Assembly: GCA_020310875.1 (NCBI GenBank)
Contig: CM035433.1
Coordinates: forward strand, 112,682,000 to 112,745,999
Direction: 5' to 3'
Source of the DNA: Ceratopteris richardii
Taxonomy: Eukaryota; Streptophyta; Polypodiopsida; Polypodiales; Pteridaceae
Length of the DNA: 64,000 nt
This document shows positions 32,468 to 43,334 of this stretch, piece after piece. The position numbers and the translations under genes were made by a program. Every line of letters starts with the position of its first letter. The first letter of the stretch is position 1. A model generated the notes under the pieces. The model did not search any database and had not been told where the DNA came from. It was given only the letters and a program-made list of their open reading frames with translations.

Positions 32468-34352
32468 ATGAGCGAGGGGAGCTCATCCTCAGGAGGAACG
32501 CAAACGCAAAGAGAAGAGCGCGCTCAGAGAAGAGCCCTTGAAAGAGAAAGGAAGAGGTGGGACTCGCAAGGTAAGTCGACCTCGACTAGCTCAAAGAAAT
32601 CTACCAAAAATGTGTACTCCCGTAGGAGAGTCGCGAATCAAGTGCAAAAGTTTGAAGGAGGGATCCTGAGGCCGCGTGCACTAAATTTCTGGGATCGAAG
32701 TGATATTGACATCACACCTCTGTTCAAAATGGCTCAGCGGATTTCCGTTCATTTGGGGGACTTCACCAAGTTCTCAAGTGCTTGGGACGAGGATCCAGAT
32801 AGTTTTATCCAACTATTTGAAGTTACTTGCGAGGCCAACGAGGTAGTTGATGGGGGTCAAAGATTGAGGATTTTTCTGGCTACTCTCCATGATGAGGCAG
32901 CCAACTGGTATGGGAATTTGACAGCACAAGAGCGTGGACTTATCAGATGCTCAAGGAAGCCTTCTTGGCAAAGTTTCGACGACAAGGCTTCCAAGATAGA
33001 TTGGCCCAACAGATGGATTATCTGCAACAGGGAGTCAATGAGAGCATTGATAATTACATTCAGAGAATGGAAACCTTGGTAGAAAGATGGGCACGAATGC
33101 CCCGAACGATGAGACATTGAAGAGAAGATTCATTGCCGGATTGAGAGATCCTACGGTGCATCAGCATCTCAGCCTGACAAAACTGGCAACTTTAATAGAT
33201 GCTAAGGAACAAGCAAGGCTTCGTGAGGAAGTACAATTATGTCAACAAAGGAGGATTGAGCTCTTATATGAGCCAATGGGAGGCCCAAGAAACGTACCGA
33301 TGAAAGATCCCGGCCAAGGAAGTCCCACATTGACGACCCCGGCTTTTGTAGCCGCCACTAGCACGCCAGGCGAGGTGAAGCCTACACTGGCTGAAGAACA
33401 AGTATTGGAGTTGGTTACCCAAGCTATAAAAGCTGTCACAATGACCCAGGAAACATACACAGTAAAACCAGAGGTAACTACAAACAGCAATCAAGTGTTT
33501 AGATTGAATACATGGTGTGGGAAGTTCCATGGCTATGGCCATCTGGCTTCAGAATGCCCTACAGTCTCGAGAGTATTCATAGATAGATCGCCACCTAAAA
33601 TGCGTTGCACTTTTTGTGGAAGGAAAAATCACACGGAAGACCAATGTTACAACAAGAGGGCCTATGAAGAGCGGACCATGAAATCGGGAGATACAAGAGA
33701 AAGGTCCTATACGGGATTGCCTGCTCAAAGTGTCCCGCCTACATCTCGTTGGGAGAATAGACAAATTTATGGATATGGTGCTCAGGGTCAGGGAGGAGAC
33801 TACCCAAGAGGAGCCGCAAGGGATCAAAGGAGAGACGGTCCAATTCAGTGTTGGAGATGCCACAGCTTTGGCCATACTCAATCTAGATGTCCAAACGAAA
33901 AGAAACCAATTGATTATACCCCGCTATGTAGGTACTATAGTGGAGAGGGCCACTTTGATGAAGACTGTCCAAAACGAAGAGCTACCACTGGCAAGGATAA
34001 GGGGCTAGTAGGATCCTCAAATTATGTTGAGACTCAGATGCATTCCACACTGAGAGCTCAAGAGCACGTTCCTATGATCGGAGTGGTGTTTAAGACATTG
34101 AATCCTCAAGAAGGCTCTAGCTCATCAATGCACTTTGTGGATGCTTACCAGGCCAAGAAACCGCATAAAGAGCCAACTGTGGCAGTAGTCACAAGGAATA
34201 AAGAGTATTCAAAGAAACATCCAGAAGGCAAAAGCAAAAAAGCTAGCCAGGAAAAGATACCCGATCATGGAGAGGTAAACAACCAAGTAGGAAGATCTAC
34301 TAGCAGCAAGATTTTGAGGATGGGGAAGAAATCGAGATCCTTCCACCAGTGA
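32468..34352 (+). pseudogene. gag of the gag-protease element
   Basis: Begins MSEGSSSSGGTQTQREERAQ. A capsid-like gag domain follows (ISVHLGDFTKFSSAWDEDPD, ATLHDEAANWYGNLT). A frame change near 32940-33090 separates it from the rest (LKRRFIAGLRDPTVHQHLS). Four zinc-knuckle positions appear between about 33510 and 33980: CTFCGRKNHTEDQC and CWRCHSFGHTQSRC are complete, while the first and last lack the second cysteine (WCGKFHGYGHLASEC, CRYYSGEGHFDEDC). A second frameshift near 34300 separates it from the protease, whose frame reads DFEDGEEIEILPPVTKEF through the junction. Confidence 0.8.
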
Positions 34353-35788
34353 CCAAGGAGTTTGTGCCAGGCATAGCACCCTTCCCTGAAATATTAAGGG
34401 CTCCAAAGTGTAGGAAGGAAAGACAAAGTTCGGAAGAAGTTGACATCGTAAAACTGTTGCCTGATACAGAAGTCACGTTGGACATTGGCACATTGCCGAA
34501 ATGTTCACCCGTATATAGGAAACAATTCTACAACGAATATATAGAGATGCCGAGGAAAGCTCGAGATAAAAAGAGACAAGATAAAGATGTCCAAGGTATG
34601 ATTCAAAGTATTACGACGCAAATTGATTCGAATGCTCCAGTTGTGACAGTCAAGATTAAAGGATATGCAGTCCCTGGTGCTCAGTTAGATAGTGGAGCTG
34701 CAGTCAATCTAATGACTAAATACATGATGAAAACTCTAGGCCGCAACCACATGGAAGAGACTCCAATGTCCTTGAGGATGGCAGATCAAACGCAAGTGAT
34801 GCCTGCGGATCTTTTGAAGAATGTAAGCACAATTGTGGGGGGTCTAGAATTTAAAGTTGATTATTTGATAGTAAGACCAAGGACCTTAGAGGCCACTTTC
34901 TCAATCTTACTCGGACGGCCATGGCTTATGCAAGCCAATTGTGTGCATGACTGGCGCACAAGTTTCATTTCAATAGGGCCAAAGTCTGATTGGATTCAAA
35001 TCCAAGTATCCCCAAACTCGATCGACAAGAAGAAGACAATAATAGTCGATGAGATGGAAAAGAAAGAGAAGGAGAAAGTAAGGCAAGATATGGCACGAGC
35101 TAGGTTTTCTTTGAACACGGATACCTACAAGAATCTGCTTCAAGACGGGTTCAACTTGCAACTCTCCAAGAATCAAGACACGAAGATAGGAGAATATCAA
35201 AATCTATTGCTCTATAAAGATGATTCCGATCAAGAATTGCTAGGATGGTTGGCAGGAATAGGTGAGGTTGAGTGCTATACAATGCATATCGACCCGATGG
35301 AGAACGAGAAGAAAATGAGCCACGTAGTGGGTCCTCATGCAAGGAGGGAAAACTTTTTGAAGAATGGGAAATGCTCTTTTGGAACTCGTAATCCAGGAGA
35401 TCATCAAAAGTTGACAAGGAACCAAGAAAGTCAGCTATCGTCTAGCACCAGGAGAGTACATAATGCCATGAGCAAGGGTACATGCAAAGGAGAGCACGAG
35501 GGCAAAGGTAGATTCGGGAGAGAAAAGTGGTGTGTGGATCACGACAGTTCTAGTAAGGAATTAGTTGATCGAAAGGAGAACCTCTTGAAAGGAAGAGATA
35601 AGGAGAACCAAGATGGTGGTGAAGAGAGGATTCTCAGACATGAAGGATTGGAGAAAGAACATGCATTAGGAAATGCACGAGAAAAGAGTACAGTGAGTAA
35701 AGTGCTTCATGCAAAGAAGACATGTAGGAATGGCGACAACCTACAGGAGTTAGGATTGGCTCATGCCGAGCACGCCAGAGTTATTTGA
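34310..35788 (+). pseudogene. retropepsin and long basic tail of the gag-protease element
   Basis: The protease has AQLDSGAAVNLMTKYMM with the DSG triad, a flap region (LRMADQTQVMPADLL) and the closing ILLGRPWLM. About 300 further residues, rich in Lys, Glu, Arg and Asn, follow with no RT homology before the stop at 35788. In a complete gypsy element RT would start within this stretch, so its absence looks like a loss in the lineage rather than a local deletion. The protease frame itself is intact. Confidence 0.8.
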
Positions 35789-36063
35789 AGGAGGTTTGAT
35801 GGGATTAGATGTCAGGATAGCGAGTAGAACGTACAAGGATCGATAGGTGAATGTGCATGGATAGGACTCCGAGTGAGCCGTTGGATGATGACACTTTTTT
35901 GCATGATTTTGGTGCTCTTACGAGAGATCTGTGTTGGATACGAGAACAAAACAAGAAGGCCTTTCTCTACTTTTTCATGCAATTTACCTTCTGTTTGTAG
36001 GAATTGCAGAAACTGGTAAACCGAGTGTGTTACTGTGCAGGATCACTGAGGACTAGGCGACCA

Positions 36064-36414
36064 ATGGCTGATCAAGTATACCAGAGCGCTCTGTTCGACC
36101 TTGTCATATATTTTTCAGATCAAGCGTTAGAAAGCATGGAGATATCGGTTGAGAGCTTGCGAACAAACTATGACGTGGAGGAGGTACACTGGCTTGTACG
36201 CTTTTGGAATCAAGGTATGGACATTGACTTTCCATTTCCCCAATTCGAGGCGTATCTACTTAGTTGGGCTCGATATGCCAAGGATCGGTACTTCTACTAC
36301 GACAGCACGATGGAATTGCCTAACAAGGTAAATAATATCTATTGGTCTTGGGCAGATATTTTGATGATAGGAAGCGATGATGGAGGTCCTGAAATTGAGC
36401 CGGACTCGCCCTAG
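36064..36414 (+). CDS. small extra ORF of the gag-protease element, about 116 aa, unknown function
   Basis: Starts MADQVYQSALFDLVIYFSDQ and is rich in aromatic and acidic residues (FPFPQFEAYLLSWARYAKDR), ending in an acidic EIEPDSP. The frame is open for 20 codons upstream of the ATG. No signal peptide or membrane segment is visible. It sits between the protease and the repeat block, where plant retroelements may carry an additional ORF. I do not recognise a family. Confidence 0.4.
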   Translation: MADQVYQSALFDLVIYFSDQALESMEISVESLRTNYDVEEVHWLVRFWNQGMDIDFPFPQFEAYLLSWARYAKDRYFYYDSTMELPNKVNNIYWSWADILMIGSDDGGPEIEPDSP

Positions 36415-36710
36415 GAAGTCGTTGGGATGCGAGTATGAGATGAGGCTATATGAGACATCCAGGAGACCCACATTCTAGATCATCCAAGGATAGGTATATA
36501 AGGGACCAGGGTATAGCCGGTTGTATTTACCTAGTGAAAAGTCAAATCGATGATACATATGTAGTGTCTGTAATTGAGAGAGTGGGAGTAAAGAGATGAT
36601 TGATCTGTCAAAGGCTAGAGTGTATATGTTTGTATGCATGTGTGGGAAAAGTGGGAAACATCCCTTTCTTCCTCTCCCTAATTCTCAGGACTGGGTAACT
36701 TAAGTAATTG

Positions 36711-36711
<1 letters not shown>

Positions 36712-36743
<32 letters not shown>
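36712..36743. repeat. (TA)16 microsatellite
   Basis: An uninterrupted TA dinucleotide run inside the gag-protease element, just before the GC-rich tandem repeats. Confidence 0.95.
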
Positions 36744-36748
<5 letters not shown>

Positions 36749-36770
36749 ACTTTGTGTTGTGTTTCTCCCA

Positions 36771-37095
36771 ACGTGCTATGGTGGGCTAGTAGGTGGGTGG
36801 AGTTATCCTAGCAGGGTGGTTAGGACCACGAGCCACAGCTAGTTTTGCCATAGGCTTGGGATGCATATGTTTGTGTCTTAGCTACGCGCCATAACGGGTT
36901 GGTAGGTAGGTGGAGCCATCGTGGCCGGGCGATCACGACCACGAGCCGCATCCAGCTTCGTTATGGGCTAGCTTTATATGTTATGTGTTATCATTATATG
37001 GTTGTGGGTTGTGCGCTGTGTTGCATTGGTAGATGGGTGGGATCCACCTGGCCGGGTGGTCAGGGCCACGAATCGCATCCAATGTCAACGTAGGC
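36771..37095. repeat. three degenerate tandem repeats of about 90-120 bp
   Basis: Units begin near 36771, 36881 and 37008. Each carries GGTAGGTGGGTGGA-like, GCCGGGYGRTCA-like and CCACGAGCCGCATCCA-like blocks in the same order. The second and third units are the most alike. They are much richer in GC than the flanking sequence. Confidence 0.75.
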
Positions 37096-37933
37096 CAATG
37101 TGTGAATATAAATAAAATTTACATATGAAATTATTCCCCACTCCTAAGGGGGAGAGAGAGAGAGAGAAGAGAGGGTGATGATCGCCTGGAAGGGCACGTT
37201 ATTTGCTTGTGTAATTGGTATATGGTAGCTTGCGACAGATCAGCTCACTCTGAATCAACATTCTCAAAGGCACGGATACTGTATATGTACTTATGGATGA
37301 GACCTTTAGCGAGGTAATGCAATGGTATTCCTTTATAACTTTTGTGATCTATCCAAGGGTTTTCCAGTGCTTGGGATACTCCAAGGTTCTTCTGTAGGAC
37401 TTGACTTGTACTCGGGTCTCGATGACTTCTGTAAAAAGATGATGGGGATTCTTAGGGAGTGTCTAGTCATGGAATATCTGTACATAGCGAATAGTAGGTG
37501 AAATAAAGGGGTATGCATTTTGGGTATGTTGCATCTCCTATTGGATTCATTTCAGTTGTCGTTGTTTATTTTGGTACTTTCTTTTCTGTTTTCTCGCAAT
37601 GATACTTGTATGTGTGAGACATGGAAAGGTATGAATGTGTTACTTTGATTGAGACTATTTTGATAGTGGAATGCATGAAAATTTGATGCATGATGGAAAT
37701 GGAGCTACATATATGTGCGTGTTCATGGATCATTTTGTAAGTGAATGATTTGTATGTATTCATGAGTGTTTTTTAGCACTAATAGCTTCAATGAGTGCAG
37801 GTCTAGTCGGAATGATGGCTCGATGAAAAGGTATGTGAACAAATTGTAAACTGACATGATCATGGCTGTTTGGATTATATTGCAGCAAGAGTGGCTCGTC
37901 GAGGACGACTTCGCAAATAAGAAGAGGGGAGTA
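37096..37933 (+). other. 3' non-coding region of the gag-protease element with polypurine tract
   Basis: No coding frame of interest. A GA tract is at about 37149-37168. GTCGAGGACGAC at 37898-37909 and the purine tract AAGAAGAGGGGAG at 37919-37931 stand before TGTTAGC at 37934, which looks like the start of an LTR. This start does not match the start of the 626-bp repeats. Confidence 0.5.
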
Positions 37934-38500
37934 TGTTAGCTCATGAAATGGTTGATTTTTATGCACTAATATGCTTCTATTTGGCAGAAAAATACGCTTG
38001 ATTGCAGGTACTCGATCAGTCTACCAGATGGTTGTCTTCACGGAGCTATGCCCGAGATGCATTTGTGGGTATATTGAGGACTTGTGTCAGGAACAAAGAC
38101 TTGAGCAAAGGCATTAGAATACATGATGATCTTCAACGACAAGGTTTAGTTGAAAAGTGCTCAGATGCCCTCATTTATATGTACGTAAAGTGTGGTGCTC
38201 TAGAGGTAGCAAGATAGCCTATGGCATCATAGGAGCAGCTGACAATGCAGAACATATTCATTCTCAGATTGCAAGGCAGAGTTTCTTGGAAAGTGATGAT
38301 GGCTTCCTTGCAAAGGCATTTTGTGGATATGTATGCCAAGTGCAATGATCTTACAAAAGCACAACAAGTTCTGCAGTCGCTTTCTCATTGTAATGTTACT
38401 TCTTGGAATGCACTTATTGGTGGATATTGCCGAGCGGGTCATATTGAGTAGGCAATCAACCATTTGGAACATATGAAAACTGAGGGTCTCTCTCCAACCT
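37934..38500 (+). pseudogene. PPR protein gene fragment next to the right terminal repeat
   Basis: From about 38010 the plus strand encodes plant organelle-type PPR repeats across three frames: YARDAFVGILRTCVRNKDLS, VEKCSDALIYMYVKCGALEVAR, then (shifted) HIHSQIARQSFLESDDGFLA, then (shifted) VDMYAKCNDLTKAQQVLQSL and VTSWNALIGGYCRAGHIE. The style is that of PLS-class PPR proteins, which bind RNA in plastids and mitochondria. At least two frameshifts and two stops make it a pseudogene. It runs to about EGLSPT and is cut exactly where the 626-bp repeat begins. About 70 bp before it (37934-38005) look like the start of an LTR. Confidence 0.75.
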
Positions 38501-39126
38501 TGTTTGCAACGTCCAAAAATGGAATAAAGTAGAAATGCTTACATTTTTTGCAAAGAAAAAATACCCGAACGCTGTGTTGCAATTGATTGCCATTCAAGAT
38601 TTCAATCTTAGAGTGATATGACCATCAATAGATATAATGACCGATGCTTGCACACATCAAATTGCAGTCGATTATCTTATTCCCCCAACAATTTAAGGGG
38701 GACGCTCAACAATCAAGAACTTATAAAAAAGGATATTCAGATCCGTAAAAGAAGTTGAACTCTTTCAATATGTGATTCTAGAGGGATGAGTCGGATATAA
38801 GGAAGTGAAGGGAAGTGTGGGAGAATGCAAGTGTGTGGATGTGTGTGAGTGTCCATGTGATAGAGGGAGAGAAAGAAGGCTTGAGAGAGTGCATGAGAAG
38901 CGGAGTGTGTGAATGGGAGTAGGGAAGAAAGGAAGAGAACAAGGGAGTAAAGAGAGCAATCTCGAAAAGCAAATCATGAGTCTGGGTTCCCACTCCTTTC
39001 TCTTGTCCTAGCTACATTTGGCTATCATTCCGTTACTTGAGAGCAGGACGAGTGATCCAATTTTGCGTGATTTTCATAAATCATAAGCAGAAAACTAGTG
39101 ATTCCCTTGGGTTTAAGGACTCATCA
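38501..39126 (+). repeat. right terminal repeat (3' LTR) of the gag-protease element
   Basis: 626 bp matching 31736-32361 with scattered substitutions. It is preceded by AACCT, as is the left repeat, and followed by ACTCC. Confidence 0.85.
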
Positions 39127-39460
39127 ACTCCATAGCCTTCACACAACTGAACTGAAGACTAACTAGCAAGGCCACACACTAGTACCTTCCATCACATGGG
39201 TCCCTAAGGTGTTCACATGGGTTCCAAGCTTAGGAAATCACATGAAATCACATGGCTTCCAAAAGAAGACTCTCCAAGTTCTCACGTATAAACCAAGTGG
39301 CTAGGAGAAGCTTCCAATCAAGCCTAAGGTACTCAACCTTAGAGAATTAGCCCTAAGGTTCAAGACCCATGTAAAAGGGGTAAATAAACAATAAATCACA
39401 AGGGGTTCACACCTAGAAACCCAAGGGTTCTACCCCTCAGACCCATGTAATTACACAACA
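39127..39460 (-). repeat. partial gypsy-type 3' LTR
   Basis: On the minus strand a TGTTGTGTAATTAC terminus at 39460 directly follows a purine tract (39472-39461, AAGGGGGGAGGA) preceded by TTCGAGGACGG (39494-39484). This is the layout of a gypsy element's 3' end. The LTR appears cut at 39127 by the neighbouring element. Confidence 0.5.
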
Positions 39461-39472
39461 TTCCTCCCCCCT

Positions 39473-42232
39473 TAAAAGCATTTCCGTCCTCGAAAATGAG
39501 TGGAGATATATACCTTGGGGTATTCCCCCGTGCTCCATGATCAATCTCAAGCATCATGGCTTTCATCTCTTTAAGTCTGCCTCTTAATTCGAAAGGGGAA
39601 TTCTACCCCAAATGAATCTAAAAAGAGGAGAATCCATGTATGGTCTAATTCCCTGCCCCAATCATTCAAAGTTTCATCTAGTTTGAATACGAAAAAGAAC
39701 TAAGTTGAATGCAAAGTATGGAAAGAATGAAAAGGGTGGAAGAGAACATCCCTGCCTATTTCCTTGTTTGCAATTCGCCTCCAATAATTCTAAATAGAGA
39801 GGAATTTCATTATATAATCCCTACCTAACCAATAGAATGGTAAAGGTGGATTATATAACATCCTCTTTATCTTCAGAGAGAGCTTACCAAAAAGTGGATG
39901 CAATGTTCTTTCAAAACTTTATGTAGTTTTGAGAATCTACTTTTAAGGGACTAGAATCCATAAGGGTTAATCTAACTATTGTAGCCTTTGATTGAAACCT
40001 ATTTTACTTGTTCTTCCAAAAAGATAAGATCTTTATAACTACGTCCCAAGATGGGAACTCATAGTGTAAAAGATCATGTTATCTTTAAGGTCATAAGTAG
40101 AAATAGATTATTCCAATGATTTCTTCAATGTTTAACCTTTACGGATCTTTAATTAGATCTCAAACCTTAAGGGTCTTCTTGATCCTTCTAGAGTTCACTC
40201 CCTTATATTCTCAATCTGTTAAAGATGTCCTATGTTGACATGTTTCTTATTCTTCAATTGAATTGAAATATGAAGTATCCAAAAGATGATCTTTCTTAGC
40301 TTTCTTTCTTAGCTTTCTTTCAAGCTTGGTCTAAGATCATTTTTATGTTCCTTGAATTTCAAGTCATACTTTGGCATGAAGCTTTTAGAGCTTCATCCTT
40401 TGGAGTTTACCTTCAAACTCAAAAAAGTTGATCCTCTCCTTATTTCTAACTCTCTATAAGAGATAGATATTTTCATATCTTGTTGGAAGAATTCTTCTTC
40501 CCTTTGAGAGGATAATTGAAGAAGATGCCTATTCCTAGATATTGTCTTCCTGATGTATTCCATTGGATCATGAGTCCCTTTTTCTTTTGGCCATCAAGAA
40601 AAGGTACTCAACGGGATTCAGTACCCATTGTCCCATACCAGTGGGTTCCTCATCCAATCCACATAACTTTGTATTCTCACCTTTTCTGTTCTTTTAAATG
40701 CCCTTCATACTATCGTACCAAATTATGAGATCAAGGACTAAGGTGCTTAGATACACCACTACTAATCTTACTTTAAATATTTGGTTAACCGTTTAATGTG
40801 GTGTGACTCATCATATCAAACTTAAAGTTTGACTTGATCTTTGCCCTATTTGGGTCTTTTGGCTCTCTTTTCTTCTTTAGCCAAAATAAGAGATAAGACT
40901 AGGTCTTTCCCAAAATAGATCCCTTCATGTTCAATGTTTTACCCATGGGTTTTACTTGGGGATCTATCTATTATGCTTCATACATGAAACCATATTTCTT
41001 AGGTCTATATAACATATGTTATGTTATCCCCATGAAGCATTAAGATATTATTAGGATTATGCTTTATCGCTCATCCAACTTCTTTTCCTAACCCACTTAG
41101 GATTCGTACAATCCTTATGTTGTATGAAAGTGTTCTCTTGTATTGAGGTTCTTTGAGAATTCCCAATCGTTGAGAACTTCATTTAGTTGGAATATGTAAT
41201 GAAAGACATATGAAGTACTAGAATACGAGGAAGTACTTCAACTTTATCTATTTATTGCCTATCTTTTACCTTGCAATACCTTATTTGGTCTTTTCAAGGC
41301 ATAAGATACAAGTTCTTGAAGATTTTCTCCCCTCCTTAAAATTTGTCGTCCTCAAAAGCTACCTGAGAGTAAATTGAAAATTGTGCTCTTTCAAAAGTAT
41401 TTGAAAGAGTTTATTTTCAATTTTTTATTGTCCTTCCTGGTTAAAAGAACTATTCAGAGCTTTTTTGCTTTCTCTTCTCCAAGCATATAGAACAAATGTC
41501 CCAAGGTTCAAGTTTTGAATTACCTCTAAATTCAATGTCCCATACCAACGAATCAACTTGAGTGGTCATGTAAGCCTAGATGTCCCATACCATCTGACTT
41601 ACACTTCCACTTAAGTAAAGGTAACTTTAGCTTGAGTTTAGGGATCATATCTTCTTCTAATCAAGTCATCTATTACTTCTTGGACTTGTAAGTGTTATTT
41701 CCACTGCAGAGCATATGTATTGCCTATTCTACAATGGAGTTTCAACTTAACAAGTCTCAATTGCAACTTGATAAGACTAGAGTCAAAAAATTGGCTTTTC
41801 AATTATTCCTTGATTCAAATATAATCTACAAGATCCCTTTCATGCCACTTGATGATAGAGCTAGTTTATATCTCAACTAGATATCATTTCTTATTACATA
41901 ATGAGTAATCTGAGAAAGAATAATTGATTTTCCAATCAAATCTCTATGTTGAAGAAGATGGTAATTCCATTTAATATATAGTCCTTTATTTTCTAGGACA
42001 TTAGAAAAAGGTATTTAGGGTTTATTACCACCCTTGAGTTTTACCTTCTCTTCATGCCTTGCATTTGCTTGGAAGAAAAATGTAAAGCTCCAAATAGTTC
42101 TGTAGTTCTTTCAAACAATCAAGAATTTATCATTTATGACAATGATCAACTATCAAGGGAAGAAAATATCATAAAGTGATGGGTACAAGATGGTTGAACC
42201 ATGCCGTTTTTTTTTTTACATTCATTTATTCC
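39473..42232. other. AT-rich non-coding stretch with decayed gypsy 3'-end signals
   Basis: About 2.8 kb with no supported gene. A second minus-strand TTTTGAGGACGAC (41357-41345) followed by a purine tract (41340-41325) marks another old gypsy 3' end. The string CCCATACCA recurs (near 40633, 41540 and 41585), suggesting decayed repeats. No RT, integrase or gag motif is visible. Confidence 0.45.
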
Positions 42233-43294
42233 TGTTGGAAAAGATGGATGGATACCTCAAGGAAGTGAGGTGGTACTGCCAAAACTTGCTTTGTATCTGC
42301 CCTATTTCACCACGGTTATGTAGTAGGCCCTTTTAGCTTGCAAATGACATCAAATAAGTACATATGTACTTTGGAGTTGATCCTTCAAACCATTGAATCA
42401 AGACAGACAACTTCACAAATAGCCACTCACTCAAAACTTACTATTTTTGTCTTGACACCTTCTGGATCTTTTGCTCAATGCTCACAGTACAGTAGCAATT
42501 AATAAAATTCCTTTTGGGGGAATCAATTAGCTTAGATAACTAATGATTGCAAGTGGAATCATAAAAAATGATGAAGTATACTCTGAGAAATTAATTTAGC
42601 AACCAAAGGCTTATCCCCGACTTTTTAGGGACTGAGCAGAGAATGACCAGAGAGTAATTCGATGGCGGTTTCTCCCCAATGGCTAAACCAAATGCCTTCA
42701 AATTTTGAGAGCGTAAAATAGACTTCAAGCAGGTTCCAATAAGCTATAGATCATGCAAAATGGATAAGAACTCACTAAGATATGATCAAGCAAAGATCAC
42801 TATTCTAAGAAGTCATAGCAGAGAGGTAGACAGAGATAATCAATGATGTAAATGTATTATAAAACATTTTTGTACATGATCATTGGCATAGAAATGATGC
42901 CCAATGATAGTGATCTAAGTGAGCTAAGGTGTAAGCCACTTAGCCTCTACAAAAGATCAACAATAAGCTCAGAAAAAGGGGGGGCACAAGGCCACGAGAT
43001 TACATCGCTCTTTTATAAGAGTCTTCTTTGAAGTTTGAATTTGAATTCAAGTTTTTGGCTCCATTTAAAAGTGACTCCTATGATTGAGGATTCATTCTCT
43101 CTTTAAAAGTTGTAACTTATTATTCTCCTAACTCCACGAGATATGTGGATTACAAGATTCTCTCAAGTAAAGCAACTTTTATAATGGTTAATGATAAAAA
43201 AATTACAAGCTATGGTTCATATGATCCATCAAATGGATGCACATATCTTCTTCAATGCCTAGCCAAATATGAAGGCTTGGATATTGCACCAACA
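42233..43294 (-). repeat. 3' LTR of copia element 2
   Basis: About 1,062 bp, TGTTGGAAAAG...GCACCAACA on the plus strand, ending at the conserved polypurine tract (43295-43309). It contains the CCCCGACTTTTTAGG block near 42615-42630. Confidence 0.75.
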
Positions 43295-43334
43295 GCTCCC
43301 CCTCAAGCCAAACATCTTGGCCTGTATTGCTTCA

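Larger units (their letters stand above)
31736..39126 (+). mobile_element. LTR retrotransposon with gag-protease only (TR-GAG-like), plus captured sequence
   Basis: Two direct repeats of 626 bp (31736-32361 and 38501-39126) with TG/CA ends flank a plus-strand interior. The interior has a primer-binding site, gag, retropepsin and a further small ORF, but no RT, RNase H or integrase. The class is therefore non-autonomous. I could not find a matching target duplication: the left repeat is preceded by AACCT and the right repeat is followed by ACTCC. The repeats differ at a small number of sites. The region before the right repeat is not ordinary element sequence but a PPR gene fragment. Confidence 0.7.

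Noticed and set aside
37934-38500. Functional PPR gene
   Set aside because: At least two frameshifts and two stops within about 450 bases, no start or C-terminal domain, and a cut at the LTR edge.
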